Origin: Zygnema cylindricum | Taxonomy: Eukaryota > Streptophyta > Zygnematophyceae > Zygnematales > Zygnemataceae | DNA: 64,000 nucleotides | NCBI GenBank assembly: GCA_037447655.1 | Contig: JBBHKE010002582.1 | Span: 137,682-201,681, forward strand | Direction of reading: 5' to 3' | Shown here: positions 1 through 12,555 of the stretch, piece by piece | How positions within the stretch are numbered: position 1 is the first letter of the stretch | Layout: the number at the start of each line of letters is the position of its first letter | Notes under the pieces: model-generated | Told to the model about the DNA's origin: nothing | Seen by the model: only the letters and a program-made list of their open reading frames with translations | The model's database searches: none | Made by a program: the position numbers and the translations under genes

Positions 1-550
1 GTCGCGATGTATTGGGTGGGAGGTGGGTGTCCGTACAAATTTAATATGAAGATATTGTACGGTTAATTGTACGAAAGACCCCCCACCACCCGAGACGGTT
101 AGAGGCGCGCCACAGGGGGGCTTTTGCTTTATATAGTGGCAAAATACCGCGATATTGAGCTTCTCAATATATCGAAGTGATTATCGATAATCAGTGCACA
201 AAATTAGGTACATATCAAACATCGACAAGGGGGCCTCGATACAAAACACTACAAATTGGCTTTAAATGCCAAAATTAATATTAATGTTTTTTTTTGGCCG
301 ACACAAATACACAAAATAACATTAACAACAATGAATTAACGTTTGCGCTAATTTATTTTAACCCTAGTAACGATGAGCCTTGTAGCATTCATGTACGTTT
401 CTTACCATGAGAGGTCCTAGGTAGGCTAATATGAACATACTACAAATGTCAATTTTTTTCCAGGCGTACAATTTGAATGTAAGATTTGTCAAACTTAGGG
501 CACTTTCCCATGTGATAAAGTAAGGGATTTTTCTGGTCGTTTTCCTCCAA
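1..550. other. No gene seen
   Basis: AT-rich sequence with no convincing coding potential and no terminal repeat that I can match elsewhere in the window. It flanks the outer end of the gypsy element. Confidence 0.5.
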
Positions 551-1468
551 AACTATTACACGATCTCCTACCTCTCAAAAAATCCCATAACTACAACCAA
601 TTCCAACCACACATTCCACACATTGGAAAATACACATCCACATAGGAAAGCACTCACATAAGGATAAACTTCAAATTAGAAGAAGCTTTTGTCCACATAA
701 CATTAGCTTGGTCTCTTGCCCTCGTGGCTCAACCCTTACACTACTTAGTTAGTAATAGATTTCAGTGCAAAAAATGTCATTGCTCCAATTTGGTTTTAAT
801 CGCTCAGGACCAAGATCAGTCAAAATTTCCACAAACTTTTCCCAAAGGAAAAGATGTTTACTTTTCTCTTAGACTTCCCTATTTATCCATCATCGCCCTC
901 GACTAGCCAGGCCGGAGTCAACGCTGCGTTGAACAGGTTTTACCTGGGCCAATCATTGATCAGCTAAGACTCAGACTGACCAATGCAAAAGCGTGCGAAA
1001 TCTCCCATTAACTACACTGCATTTTCTAACCAATGAAACGCTACATATTACTACGTAACATTTACGTGCAAAAGTGCGCGCGAATTGAAACGCAACTTCG
1101 CACGTCCGCGCGTCACAAATTTTACACGCGAAACTACCCACGAAATTTACAAATTTTAACTTATGATGTTTCGTACTAAAAATCGTACAAAACGGACCAT
1201 CATATGTACTAAACTACTAAACGACTATTAGTACTTTATAGAGGTACGCCTGAAATTCCGCGACCACTTTTGACCCTTAACCCGTGACAATGATACCCAC
1301 TTGTTAGTTTGACCCAGCGCTTCACCTAAATACACCTATCACTATATCTTTTGAAATATAACTCATGTGCGATTCTTTCGCGAACGTCTACCAAATTAAT
1401 AACTTTATATTTGTAACCCTTAAATACCTATTTAGAACCAAGTTCGATCCACTATTACTGTTATATCA
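551..1468 (-). repeat. 3' LTR of the gypsy element
   Basis: The stretch from about 560 to 1133 matches 7454-8108 closely, apart from indels. The inner boundary is set by a pyrimidine run at 1469-1479, which on the minus strand is an AAGGAGGGGA polypurine tract, directly followed by TGATATAACA, the expected LTR start. The outer end near 551 is degenerate. LTR length would be about 918 bp. The boundary is inferred because the partner LTR is truncated. Confidence 0.75.
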
Positions 1469-1514
1469 TCCCCTCCTTATTTAAAACTAACCTCAGTTAG
1501 AACACATTTCACTC

Positions 1515-1757
1515 TCAAGACGCGACTTTTGTATTATTATCCCTCCAATACCTTCGTAAAAACTCAGAATTATTATCTTCTAAAGTCAACTCATCTTCTG
1601 GCCTTCTTAGATAATGCACTTGCCAAAATATAGAATTGCCGACCTTAAACCGTTGACCAACCCAATCTATTACCCATATATGGACCTCAAGTCCTATAAT
1701 TATTGAGGGATCCAATTCTAATTCTCCTTCAGTTGGTCGAGGATTTGCTAGTTTCAA
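1515..1757 (-). pseudogene. Integrase C-terminal chromodomain of gypsy element
   Basis: The 80-residue reading frame contains VGNSIFWQVHYLRRPEDELT followed by LEDNNSEFLRRYW. This matches the last two strands and C-terminal helix of chromovirus chromodomains, with aromatic residues and the acidic residues before the helix. The domain is thought to direct integration toward heterochromatin marks. It ends just before the polypurine tract of the 3' LTR, the usual position. It is separated from the integrase core by frameshifts, so it is not part of a continuous polyprotein now. Confidence 0.7.
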
Positions 1758-2103
1758 CTAACTGATGTGTATCACTAGATGAATTTTTGTTGAAGGCGGA
1801 AAGTCCAATTTGGCAGCAACTGACGATATCATCCCGAATACAGTAATGGTCCAATGTACTTACGAGCAAATTTCCCCGTAGGATCTGATTGTCCCTCGAT
1901 CTTGCACTTGTAATGAGTTGTAGAAAGCCAGACTTTGTCACCCATGCTTACCACCCAATCACCCCGTTTGCGGTTAGCGTTTAATTATTGCCTCCTTTAT
2001 GCCTCCATTAATGCATCCCGTACTGTTTTCCAAACTGTTTGAATATATTCCCAAAACTATGTTCCAGAACCTCTATTCTCTTGAGTGACCCCAGTTATTA
2101 ACT

Positions 2104-2931
2104 CTAATGCTTTTCTGGGTTGGTATCCGTATGCAACTTCAAATGGTGAGAATCCTGTACTAGCATTTTACATGAATTGTATGCAAATTCCATTAATGGC
2201 ACTTTAGATTCCCATGTGTTATGAACTCCACTGCAAACAATCCTAAGCATTTCGTCCAGTGTATGGTTCATCCTTGCTGTCTGTCCGTCTGTCAAAGGAT
2301 GATAAGAGGTACTCATTTTTAATTCAGTGCCTAAATTTTGCTGCAATTCTTTCCTAAATGCAGATGTTAATTTAGTATCCCTTTCACTGACTATAGACAA
2401 AGGCACTTTATGATGTCTGACCACGTTGTCAAAATATAACTTTGCAATATGTACAACTGAATGAGTAGTTTTGCAAGTTATAAAGATTGCCATTTTACTG
2501 AACCTATTGACTACGACCATGATACTGTCATTTTTTCTAGATATAGGTGGCAACCTGATAATAAAATCCATATTGACAAATTCCCATTGGATTCCGGAGA
2601 TATCTAAAGGTTTTAAGAGACCTCTAGGTTTTTGGTTACTAGGTTTACTCTGTTGGCAAGGGACACAACTTTCCACGTGTTTCGACACTTCTTTTGCCAT
2701 CCAAGGCCAAAACATTCTACTCTGCAAATGACTAAGAGTTTTATCTCGACCTAGATATCCTATATGCTCATAGGCTTCTTGTAAAAGTTGTTTTCTTAAG
2801 TCTCCCATTTGAGGAATGCATAATGTATCCCTTGTTTGCAAATACAGTAAACCATCTTCTATTCTAAAGTTTTTGACATGCCTCTCATTCAATGGGTCAG
2901 AATTCCCTCTCGAAATATTCTTGCAAATCAC
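2104..2931 (-). pseudogene. Gypsy integrase core, catalytic residues lost
   Basis: A 275-codon open stretch holds the integrase zinc-binding region (HIGYLGRDKT then CVPCQQSK) and the catalytic core. The second zinc-binding His position appears as Arg. In the DDE triad the first Asp is present (NMDFI), the second position reads SERD where the family has Asp after Ser, and the Glu position reads TARMN where the family has Glu. Two of three catalytic acids therefore seem replaced, so this integrase should be inactive even though the frame is open. It lies between RNase H and the chromodomain. Confidence 0.85.
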
Positions 2932-3149
2932 AGCAAATTAAGGATCTTTATCATAACCATTTCTAACAGCATCTAAAAACAATTCATCCCGAACCATCAC
3001 ACTTATTTCAAAACATCTATTTAAAAGATCTACGACTACATTTGACTTTCCAAAAATATGTTTGACATTAAATTTGAAATATGCCAATTTTTACATCCCC
3101 TGAACTTGTCTGCCGGTCATAATGTGTGCATCACTTAATCTCTGTAGGT

Positions 3150-4322
3150 AGAAGAGTGCCTTATTATCACAGTCAACTCTAAATTCTTTATTCTACAAAT
3201 AACAACGTCATTTCACCAATGCATGAACAATTGCAAGTAATTCTTTTTTCTGTGCTGGATAGTTCTTTTCAATATCATTGAATTTCCTGGACTCAAAAGC
3301 AATGGGATGAAAATGTTTGCCGACTTATGAACTTATGACTGCACCTAGACCTTTATCAGATGCATCAGTAGTGATCAAAACTTCAAATTACCCAGCAAGA
3401 TCGGGATACACTACACCGCCAATCGCTATTAGAGTCAAGGATTAAATAGCGTCAAAAAACAATTAGCGTTATTGATTCTAATTTAGTGCCTGAGACGTGG
3501 CAAATTATGGTCCACGTACTTAAATAGCGTTATTAATTGTATTTCAGGTTTTCTTTTTTGAAAAAAGGGCACCGAATTGGCGTTATATACTCTAATAGCG
3601 ATTGGCGGTGTAGTGTAGGGGCAAAGGTCAATTCCATTTTAGTTCCTCGAAAGCTCTCTCTTGATCGGCTCCCCACACAAACGTCTCCTTCTCTCGAAGT
3701 AAATCCGTCAAAGGTGCGGCGATCATACTGAAGTTCCTTATAAATTTCCTGTATTAAGTGGCTAATCCCAAAATTGATCTAACTTCTGTGGCATTAGTCG
3801 GTTGCTTCCAATTTTTGGATTGCAGTAATATTGGATGGATTTGTTTTAACACTTCCCCACTAACTATATGTCCCAAAAATAATTGTTCACTTTTAAGAGA
3901 ACTAGATTTTGACAATTTTCCATATAGTTTTTTTACCCTTAACCTTTCCAACACTTCCCTTAAATGAATTACATGTTGTTCTTTAGATTCGCTCTAAATT
4001 ATAATATCATCTATAAACACCTGAACAAACTCATCTATATAATCTGAAAAAGTTTGGTTCATTAATCTTTGATAGTAGGCGGTGCATTCGTCAAACCAAA
4101 TGGCATCACTATCCATTCAAAATGACCGACTGTAGTTCTAAAAGAAATTTTGTCAACATCTTCGGTTCTAATTAGCACCTGATTAAAGCCACTACGCAGA
4201 TGAATCAAAAAAAAAAATATAGCTCTTTTTAAACAATCTATCAAATCAAAAATTAAAGGTAATGGACACTTATCGTTCACCGTAATCTTGTTCCGACTAC
4301 GATAGTCAACACACATCCTCAA
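3150..4322 (-). pseudogene. Gypsy reverse transcriptase and RNase H, interrupted
   Basis: The frame from 4322 downward shows RMCVDYR, then GHFEWIVMPFGLTNAP, both typical of Ty3/gypsy RT. The catalytic box appears near 4000 as FIDD followed directly by isoleucines and a stop codon. The connection domain follows in 3954-3754 (LGHIVSGEVL). RNase H is recognised by TTDASDKGLGAV near 3325-3385. A MITE at 3407-3617 splits RNase H from the RT. Several frame changes separate the parts. RNA-templated DNA synthesis would be the ancestral role. Confidence 0.85.
3407..3617. repeat. MITE, 211 bp, ACACCGCC family, nested in gypsy
   Basis: Left end TACACTACACCGCCAATCGC and right end GCGATTGGCGGTGTAGTGTA are perfect inverted repeats that continue into CTATTAGAGT / ACTCTAATAG. 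No coding capacity. TA at both ends may be a 2-bp target duplication, as in mariner-related MITEs; the ends are ambiguous by a few bases because the palindrome extends beyond the motif shared with other copies. The interior has the family core: ACGTGGC, ATTATGG, CCACGT and CTTAAATAG. Confidence 0.85.
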
Positions 4323-4329
4323 CGTTATG

Positions 4330-5193
4330 TCATTCTTTTTGACGAAGAGAACTGGTGCTCCGTACGTTGATTTGTTGGGCTGGATATGTTTTTTTCTCTA
4401 GAAGCTCCTTGATCTGTTTCTTTAACCCCTCATGCTCAAAGAAACTAGGTTTATAAATTCCTGTGATAGGGATTACATCCAGGTTCAAGGTTAATAACAT
4501 GTTCCACATCTCGGGAAGGTGGCCTTCCTGGGGTAAATCACTTGGAAAAACATCTCGAAATTCAAAAATAAAATCTTTTACACCTGCATCAGATGTATTT
4601 ATGTCAGTTACAAAATCAGATTTTTTGTTTTTCAAGATATTTAGTCGTGTCTGATTTAGGAAAAACATCATTGTTAATGTTTTCTCCCCCCCTTCATCAA
4701 TAAATGCCTCAGTTACTAACAACAAGAAAACATGATTTGTTTTATCTGTTAAGTGTTTTTTAAATTGTTTAGCAGAAATCAAACCTTCCACTCCCGATTT
4801 GGTTATATTATTTATATGATTCCTATGCAACGTATTCAAAGGTAATGGTTGCAAAACCTTCCAACCATTCTCAGACTTCACTCTCAAGGTGTTAGTTTCC
4901 CAATTAATTTGAGGGTTATGTTCTGTTAACCATGGTTTTCCCAGTATTAGCTCCTCACTACCCAACTTCATTATTTCTCACACCACTTTCATTTTATGAC
5001 CCTGGATATCCACTTCTATTTTATCAGTTTGTAAATCTTATGTGGACTTATTACCATTTGCCACCTGAACATGCCAAGGTTTTTCCCTTATGACTGTATG
5101 AATTTTTATTTTCCTCTACAAACTTATGTGAAATAAAATTATGTGTAGCACCTGAATCCACCATAACTCTCAATGGTTTCCCTTCGACTAAAG
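4330..5193 (-). pseudogene. Gypsy aspartic protease and linker to RT
   Basis: At 5128-5193 the minus strand encodes MVDSGATHNFISHK, the retropepsin-like active-site motif of gypsy Pol. Downstream, 4971-4330 is open and contains LILGKPWLTEHNPQINWE, the conserved strand C-terminal to the protease, and the linker into RT. Stops separate the active-site segment from the 4971 frame. Polyprotein cleavage is the ancestral role. Confidence 0.8.
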
Positions 5194-5522
5194 ACTCGAA
5201 ACTGATCAAACTGTGTGTCTGGCGTCATTGTTACTTAACTGTCTTATCATAGGTCTGTTGTTAAGAGTTTCATCAGAGGGATTGTTCAAATTATGGAGTG
5301 TAGTTAGCATCATAATAAATTCAGCTATCATAGCATTTCTGTTCATTAGCTTGCCCTCCAGAGTTAACTGATTAACCTCTAGATCTAGTCGACTTGACTA
5401 ATGACCTTCAGCTAGTCCTTTCCGTTTCACACCTCTTGGGCTTCCTGGTCTGCTAGGTATAATGCAATATTTTCCTGAAGACCTTCATTGACATCAACTG
5501 TTTTTAGAGATCCCTTATCTGT

Positions 5523-6421
5523 ACAGTCTTTAGCGTAATGATCTGCACCTCCGCATTTAAAACAAGTGACTTTCTTTTTCGGTTTTGTGCACTCTCTGTT
5601 GAAATGCCCCTCCTCTCAAAAGTTATAACGGTTAATTTTCTTCAGTTATGCACACTCAAATGCCCTATGACCTGTTTTCTGACAAATAGTGCATGTGGGA
5701 ATGCTAAGATTGGGTTTTTGAGCATTAATACTTGGTTTAGGACTTCTAATATATCCCCGTCTATTCTTAAATTTGTTTCCTGCATTAACACTCTGTCCAC
5801 CTCTCTAATTTCCCTTGAAAATATTCCGCCTATTCACCAGACCCGCATTCATACCCTCTTCCATAAATTCCTCATCACCCCACTCTGATACTTGATTTAA
5901 ATTACCGTGAATGATCGAGTTTATTGATTATACCCCAACTGATCCTCTAATTCCTATGTCTTATTTTGTAATTCCTTCAAATTAATAAATTTTTGATGTT
6001 TCAGTTTTGATTTCAGTATAGGATTTAGATAGTTCAAGAAATGCAATTTAGCCATTTCATCAGTCAAACCTATGACCTGCATGGTAGATGAGTCAAATTC
6101 TGCAATATAATCTTTCACATATCTAATCTACTATAGTTCATTAACTTTTCTTCCATTCTACATTTATAAGTGACAGACAAGAAACGCGATTTGATTGCGA
6201 TCTTAAAAGCTTCCCAATCAGCATTATCACGAATTAGGTTAGACCTTCTCTGAGTGTAATACCAAAATCTGAGCATCACCTTTCAGACAGCTAACAGCAA
6301 AAGAACTGTAATCATCACGATCACAATTCCTAGATTCCAAATAATACTCTATATGAAAAATCCAACCATCCAACTCATCAATCTTCTTACCATGAAAGAA
6401 TGGTGCTTCACTAATACACAA
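5523..6421 (-). pseudogene. Gypsy gag with three zinc knuckles
   Basis: The N-terminal part at 6421-6239 has FFHGKKIDELDGWIFHIEYY, the retrotransposon Gag core motif with conserved aromatic residues. Three CCHC-type knuckles follow: CTICQKTGHRAFEC at about 5693-5652, a second at about 5630-5589 that has a stop codon in place of one Cys, and CFKCGGADHYAKDC at 5564-5523. Nucleocapsid knuckles bind element RNA. Frame breaks separate the core from the knuckles. Confidence 0.8.
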
Positions 6422-7431
6422 TTTTAAATCTCATCTTCTTAGGTCTTTCGTGATCATCTTCTTTAAAATTGGCATTCCTCTTACGACTCTCACCCTTTTG
6501 GTCATTAACATCATTTGTATTGTTGATCAAATTAATTAGCTCATCTAATTTGTGATTTCAAACATTCCCATATTCGTTAACATCATTCAATTCACTCTTC
6601 AATTCGGAAATTGTTTCGTCCATTACACCAGCATGATTATTAAATCTTTTGACCAATTTCACAGTACGCTTCTTCAAAACATTCAAAGCATCTTCCATTT
6701 CACGTTTCTATGTAAAATTTCCGATTATCACACAATGAAATCAAACAATAAAAAATGTAGAGTATAATTATCCAAAAGAGTTTGCGGCAAATTTGAAGTC
6801 ATCAGATTTCCCCAATCCAAGACTTCATTTTCTTAACAAATCTTTTGAAAGATATCAAAATCTGAGAAATCAAATAAACATTAAAAGTAAGTTAGTGAAA
6901 ATTCAATTTTCATAAACATTGAAATAGAAAGGTAAAAAATTTCCCCGAAATTTTGCAACAACAAAATTGAAAGCAATCAAAGGTTACAATTTAGGGTTTG
7001 AAAAGTTGAGTCTTTTCTAGACTCCTTTGCTCTTGAAGAAGTAAAGTACTCGCTCTCCTTCTCCTCCATTAGCTAGTTTCCCATTTCCCACTACATCAAG
7101 ATATTTTACTTTCTAATCCTCACATTCTCACCCTTCATGGCTTAAAGCCCTCCCTCTACACATGATTAATTGCTAGGAGAAGACGAGTTTGTTTTGCCTC
7201 TAGGTAATTGGAGTGAGCTTCAGCGGTGGCTACACTGCCCACCCCGCTTGAGTCTTTAGGACCTTAGCACGCCCCACATCTAACCAGCGGTCGTTGGCAA
7301 TGTGGTCAGTTAGTTTCCCTCAAATCCCCTACAAGTAACATTGTGGTTCCACCGTTACAGGTCAGAACACCCTCTTCGGCCACGACAGTCGATTTTCGGG
7401 TAAGCAAGCTTCTCCATGGTTTCTAACCAAA

Positions 7432-7443
7432 GCTTTAATACCA
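7432..7443 (-). other. Primer binding site, tRNA-iMet type
   Basis: The minus strand reads TGGTATTAAAGC, close to the TGGTATCAGAGC complement of plant initiator tRNA-Met. It directly abuts the inner LTR end, as expected. Confidence 0.75.
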
Positions 7444-8108
7444 TATATAACAAGATCTCCTACCTCTCAAAAAATCTCATTACTACAATCAATTCGAGCC
7501 ACACATTCCACACATTGGAAAATTCACATCCACATTGGAAAACATCCACATAAGGATAAACTTCAAATTAGAAGAAGCTTTTGTCCACATAACATTAGCT
7601 TGGTCTCTTGCCCTCGTGGCTCAACCTTTATTTTATAGTTTTTTCCACTACTCTCCACTCTTAAAATTATATCTCTTAACTACTAAAACACTTCTTAGTT
7701 AGTTAGAGATTTCAGTGCAAAAAATGTCATTGCTCCAATTTGGTTATAATCGCTCAGGACCAAGATCAGTAAGAATTTCCACAAACTTTTACCAAAGGAA
7801 AAAATGTTTAATTTTCTTTTAGACTACCCTATTTATCCATCGCCGGGCGGCGTTTTGCCCCCGGAGCTACGCCCTCGACTAGCCAGGCTAGAGTCAACGC
7901 TACGGTGAACAGGTTTTACCTGGGCCAATCATTGATCAGCTATGACTCAGACTGACCAATGCAAAAACGTGCAAAATCTCCCACTAACTAGGTAGCAATT
8001 TCTAACCAATGAAACGTTATATTTTACTGCGTAACATTTACGTGCAAAAGTGCGTGCGAATTGAAACGCAACTTCGCACGTTCGCGTGTCACAAATTTTA
8101 CACGCGAA
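7444..8108 (-). repeat. 5' LTR of gypsy element, truncated
   Basis: Inner end TGTTATATA on the minus strand forms a short imperfect inverted repeat with the TGATATAACA start of the other LTR. Homology to the 3' LTR stops at 8108, leaving about 325 bp of the LTR missing. Compared with the left LTR it has about 60 extra bases near 7628-7690 and about 30 extra near 7842-7871. Confidence 0.75.
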
Positions 8109-8442
8109 ATTGTTATAATTTAGCAATCTTTATTTCAGTAGATTGGGCTAAAATAACTTAGAATGTTTTCTAAGTAGTCTGTTGTAATACTTACTTTAAT
8201 TAGTGTTACAGTAGCAAAAGTACAATAGAGTATATTTTACTTTTCTAGGGATATGTGTCGACAAAAAAACGTATGCAGGTTTTACGGAGTGGCGCCGACA
8301 GTCAGCCACACGCGCCACGCAGTTGATGATTGGATTCACAAGATCGGACGAACGGAATATGAACCGAGTATTCCAGAAATATATGGAACAGTTCGACGGT
8401 ACCATCATCGATTGAATTTGTTCCAACGGACGCAATTCACCT

Positions 8443-8504
8443 GGGACCACAAGCGTGATTCACGAGGGACCACAAGCGTGATTCATGTGGGACCACAAGT
8501 GACG
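8443..8504. repeat. 23-bp tandem repeat, about 2.7 copies
   Basis: The unit GGGACCACAAGCGTGATTCA plus three bases is repeated at 8443, 8466 and partly at 8489. It lies in an otherwise unexplained stretch (8109-9062) where I see no recognisable gene, though 8253-8570 is open without a known domain. Confidence 0.7.
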
Positions 8505-9062
8505 AAGCACTCAAGTGCTTCGTATTACACGACCACAGTCAGCTGTACTTTAGCGACTACTGCTGACTAAGCATCTGGAACTGTTTATGTACGGTTTGAT
8601 ATCTGAAAATATTTGAACATACATTGTTTTGTAGTTTAGTGTAATAAAAAATAGTGTTCCATTAATTAGGTTTTTGGAAAAAAGTAATTGAGGTTTTTGA
8701 GGTACCACGGTACAATAACGTACAGGTAGGATACTTTGTCGTTAGTCAGGGTAATAACCATAGTAACAGCTACCCAAATTAGTGTAGACCAGTAGATACA
8801 CACTGTGAGTATATAACTTAGGACTTAGGCAATTTTGTAGTACAGTATCCAGTTTTTGGAATATGATTTTCTAAAGGCAGTTTTTGGGAAACCTCGAGAC
8901 ATCATATCTTATGGTTTACTAAGTCACTTGGCCTAAAATTTTGGGAATTGTTAGTTTACTCTGTTGTGTATCACTTTGAGAAATTTGAGGCATATTGGCA
9001 TTTTGAGTCATATTTTGTGTAAGCTGAAAGTTGGCTGTTGAGTAGGTGCTTGATAACTTCTG

Positions 9063-11069
9063 TTGTTTTCCATGTCTACTTCCACATCTACTGCTGGTCC
9101 TCCTGCTGCAGCGGTGGTTGTAGAACAACAGGTTATGGGCCTTTCGTCAATAATTTCTATATTCAATGGCCAAAAGTACGCGTATTGGGCGGCGATGGTT
9201 GAATCATCGTTTGAAACTGCTGACTTATTGGGGGTCTTGGATGGCTCTCTTGATGAAACAGATCCAACTTGGGCGCAAAATAATTCAATGGCAAAGAACA
9301 ATCTAATTCTTTATATTTCAGAAAATCTGGTCATGTCTCGCCTGAAAATGAAGAAGGCGAAAGAGATTTAGACATCACTGAAATCCGCTTTTGAGAAAGC
9401 GAATGTCCAAGGGGAGCTCTTGGTGGCTGGAAAAATTTCGGGGTACAAATACTCGGGAGGAACTATTTCGAGTATTGTGACAACTTTCGTGCACATATTG
9501 ATGCACACTCTTCTGTTGGGGGGTCGTTTCCTGAGTTTCAGCAGGAATCTTTGCTTTTTAGAGGACTTCCTAGTAGCATGAAAAGTGTGTCTGCTCAGTT
9601 AAAGAGTCATGATGAAGCTAGTAGGTTGTTTTAATTAGCACATAATCTTATATTGGAGGAAGAGTCTAATACGAAACTCCTTGAAGGAGAAGGAAAGGTT
9701 GAAGCTTTTGCAACAGCCTTTGACGAAAGAGCACAGTTTAAACAGAATAGTAATCAATTTAACGATAATCATAAACAGTTTAATCAGGGGCCAAATAGGC
9801 AATCATCTACTGCTTGTTTTTATTGTTCTAAGAAGGTTCATGGATACAGGTATTACCTTAAGCTAAAAAAGGATAATCAAACAGATTTATACAGGCGGGG
9901 TTGGCAACAAAGCCAGTATCATAGAGGTTTTTCTGGAAATCCTCCTCGTGGAAATGCTCTGTTTTCAGCTTCTGCAACTGATGCAGATGATTCTCAGAGC
10001 TTCAATGAGCAAGAGAAAGCGGAGTTATTCGCTATGGCAGTAGCAATGGAGGGTCCTAAGGATGTAGGATGGATTAAGGACACAGGATCATCGGCACATA
10101 TGTGTTGGAACAAGGCGGTTTTTACAAATCTGCACCAAACGCCTCCAAATAGTATATACTATGCTTCTGGGATGAGTGTTCAAACCTCAGCTTAGGGTGA
10201 TGTATCATTACTGGTAGATGTGGGGGAAAAGTTGTTAGAGAGAACTCTTCAGAATGTTTTGTATGTTCCGGACTTTAAAAAGAATATTTTCTCTACATCA
10301 TTAGTGGAAAGCAAAGGCTTTGAAGTCATTTTGAAAGGAGGTAGACAGGTTGTTAGCATGAAAGGAAAAGTAGCACTAACAAGAACTAGAGATGGTAGCA
10401 AAATGTACCAGATGGACATGGCTGAATATAAGGAAAATGATGTTCTCTACTCCAGTGTCGAATCTGATAATGAGTTGTGGCATAAAAGATTAGGACACAT
10501 GAATTACATTAGTCTAAGGGAAATGGTGAATTCAGGAAAAGTTTATGGAGTTTCTCCCACCTCTCATCCTATAAAATCATGTTATTGTTGTCTACTTGGC
10601 AAGATCCACATATTGCCATTTCCACAAGAAACAGACCACATATCGGAAAAAGTTCTATAACTAATACATTCTGATGTTCTCGGTTCTTCACAAGTGGCTT
10701 CGGCTGGAGGCGTCCACTATATAGTTATATTTACAGATAACTACTCGAGGTACACCAAAGTTTACTTCATGCAACATAAAAGTGAAGTGTTTACTCACTT
10801 CAAACACTACAAAGCGTGGGCAGGAAAAGCTTCATAGAGTTCAAATATTGGCGTTGAGATCGAACAACAGGGGAGAATACACATCAAAAGAATTCAAAGA
10901 ACTTCGCCTTCAGAAGGTATTAGTCACAATCTTACAGTTCCATATGCACCAGAATAGAATGGTGTTTCTAAAAGATTAAATAGGACTGTGATAAAGAGTG
11001 CGCGGTCCATGTTTGCAGATAAAAGGCTAGATTTGAAATTCTGGGCTGCAACACTTAACTGTGTTGTTT
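9063..11069 (+). pseudogene. Ty1/copia retrotransposon, 5' internal half only
   Basis: Gag begins at about 9072 and has FNGQKYAYWAAMVESSF, typical of copia Gag. A knuckle near 9811 reads CFYCSKKVHGYRYY and has lost its last Cys. The protease keeps its active site (WIKDTGSSAHMC, near 10072). The pre-integrase region ELWHKRLGHMNYISLREM is at about 10465, and an integrase start follows with frameshifts and with Asn in place of the second catalytic Asp (LRSNNRGEYTS, near 10855). Homology stops at about 11070 where another repeat begins; RT, RNase H and the LTRs are not visible. Confidence 0.85.
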
Positions 11070-11077
11070 AAAAGATT

Positions 11078-11130
11078 TATCGATAACTGATTTGGGCCTT
11101 TTTTCGGGTTGCCGATAATCGACATATTGG
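11078..11130 (-). repeat. End fragment of the TATCG-rich element
   Basis: On the minus strand this matches the terminal part of the element at 46270-47150, including CCCGAAAAAAGGCCC flanked by CGATTATCGG-like motifs. It truncates the copia element. Nothing else is recognised between 11130 and 11312. Confidence 0.65.
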
Positions 11131-11312
11131 CAAGATACAACAGTACTGTACTGTATTGTAGTATACTATAAACCACTTTTTCTCCAATAGAAATTTGGCC
11201 TTAATTTTTAGAATGCTACTACGTAAAATCTTCGCAATACGACAAAGATAAAAGTTATAAATTGCAGTGGAACGTTGCTTGACAGCTTGACGTGTATATC
11301 AAAACAACACAG

Positions 11313-12339
11313 ACAGTGACTGTTTTGGTTGCGCACAGTCACTTACGTCATTTTGTCAAAAATTGTACTTTTGAAGTACATATTGGTACAATTAAAGTCC
11401 CGTTGAGTACAAATTTGACGGTGAATCGGTTGGACAACTTTGACTTTCAAAATATTGTTTCAACCGCTTAAAATTTTGTCGCGCTTGCGGACGTCAGCCA
11501 TCATAATAAATTAGCAATTCACACATCCGGCGAACGTTTACGGTATCAAAACTGCGGTAACCATATGTAAATAAAAGTGTTGCAGACAGTCACTTTTTGT
11601 CTTTACATGAGCTCCACGGTGAGTGCACTTACCCGCAAAATTGAAATTCAATCGTCTAAGCGTTACATTGAACTTAGACGGAAATTGAGCGAGACCTCTT
11701 TAAACTTAACTGAACTGCTGTAAATTTTGTACGGTAATATTTAAACGCACGAAACAAAATTTTGGTGTCAATTTAAGAATGTTGATTCGTAGATAATGCG
11801 GCTCGATTTCGCCGAGCGTGACGACGCGCATTTTTTTCATTTAATTATAATTGATATTTTTACGCCGGTTTGTTTTATTATAGTGTACAAAGTTTATTTC
11901 GTTTCGTGCATTTTATTATTTCCGTACAAGATTTATAGTACTTTAGTTTAAAGAGGTTTCGTTTCACTTGCATCTAAGTTCTATTTAATGCTTAGACGAT
12001 TAAATTTCAATTTTGCGGCTAAGTGCTCTCACCGTGGAGCTCACGTAAAGACAAAAAATGACTGTCTGCAAAACTTTTATTTACATGTGGTTGCCGCATT
12101 TTAATTACCGTAAACGTTCGCCGGCAGAGTGAATTGCTAATTTTATTATGACAGTCGACGTGCGTAAGCGCGGCAAAATTTTAAGCGGTTGAAACAACAT
12201 TTTGAAAGTCAAAGTTGTCCAACCGATTGACCGTCAAATTTGTACTCAACGAGACTTTATTTGTACCAATATGTACTTGAAACGTACAATTTTTGACAAA
12301 ATGACGTAAGTGACTGTGCGCAACCAAAACAGTCACTGT
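11313..12339. repeat. Foldback element with terminal inverted repeats of about 440 bp
   Basis: The left end ACAGTGACTGTTTTGGTTGC and right end CCAAAACAGTCACTGT start inverted arms that can be followed for more than 400 bp each, for example the GGAGCTC / GAGCTCC and AATCGTCTAAGCGTTACATT segments. The unpaired centre is about 100-150 bp and A+T rich. There is no coding capacity. A truncated relative lies at 47640-48345. No clear target duplication. Confidence 0.85.
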
Positions 12340-12555
12340 CATGATAAATTCCCTATAATAATTGACAGAAAAATGGTTGAATTTATTAAAAAGCGCGATG
12401 GTAATCCATCTAAGTCCATGGGAACAAAAGGGGAGAAACAAAAACAATAAGCAAGGCAAAAGCAACGAAAACACAAAAAGATGGCTTGTATACGGAAAAC
12501 ACCCAAAAATACAAAAAACAACAAACGAAACATCAAAGGAAATAGCTAACACCTA

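Larger units (their letters stand above)
551..8108 (-). mobile_element. Ty3/gypsy chromovirus-type LTR retrotransposon, inactive
   Basis: Read on the minus strand the order is truncated 5' LTR, primer site, gag with zinc knuckles, aspartic protease, reverse transcriptase, RNase H, integrase, chromodomain and 3' LTR. RT before integrase marks Ty3/gypsy; a C-terminal chromodomain marks a chromovirus. Every coding part has stops or frameshifts, several catalytic residues are replaced, and a 211-bp MITE sits in the RNase H region. The 5' LTR loses homology to the 3' LTR at about 8108, so the element is truncated there and a target duplication cannot be tested. The order and motifs are seen; the family assignment follows known gene order. 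Confidence 0.9.

Noticed and set aside
3407-3617. CACTA-type transposon, because the ends read CACTA...TAGTG
   Set aside because: Other family members do not keep CACTA at the ends and no matching 3-bp target duplication is present.
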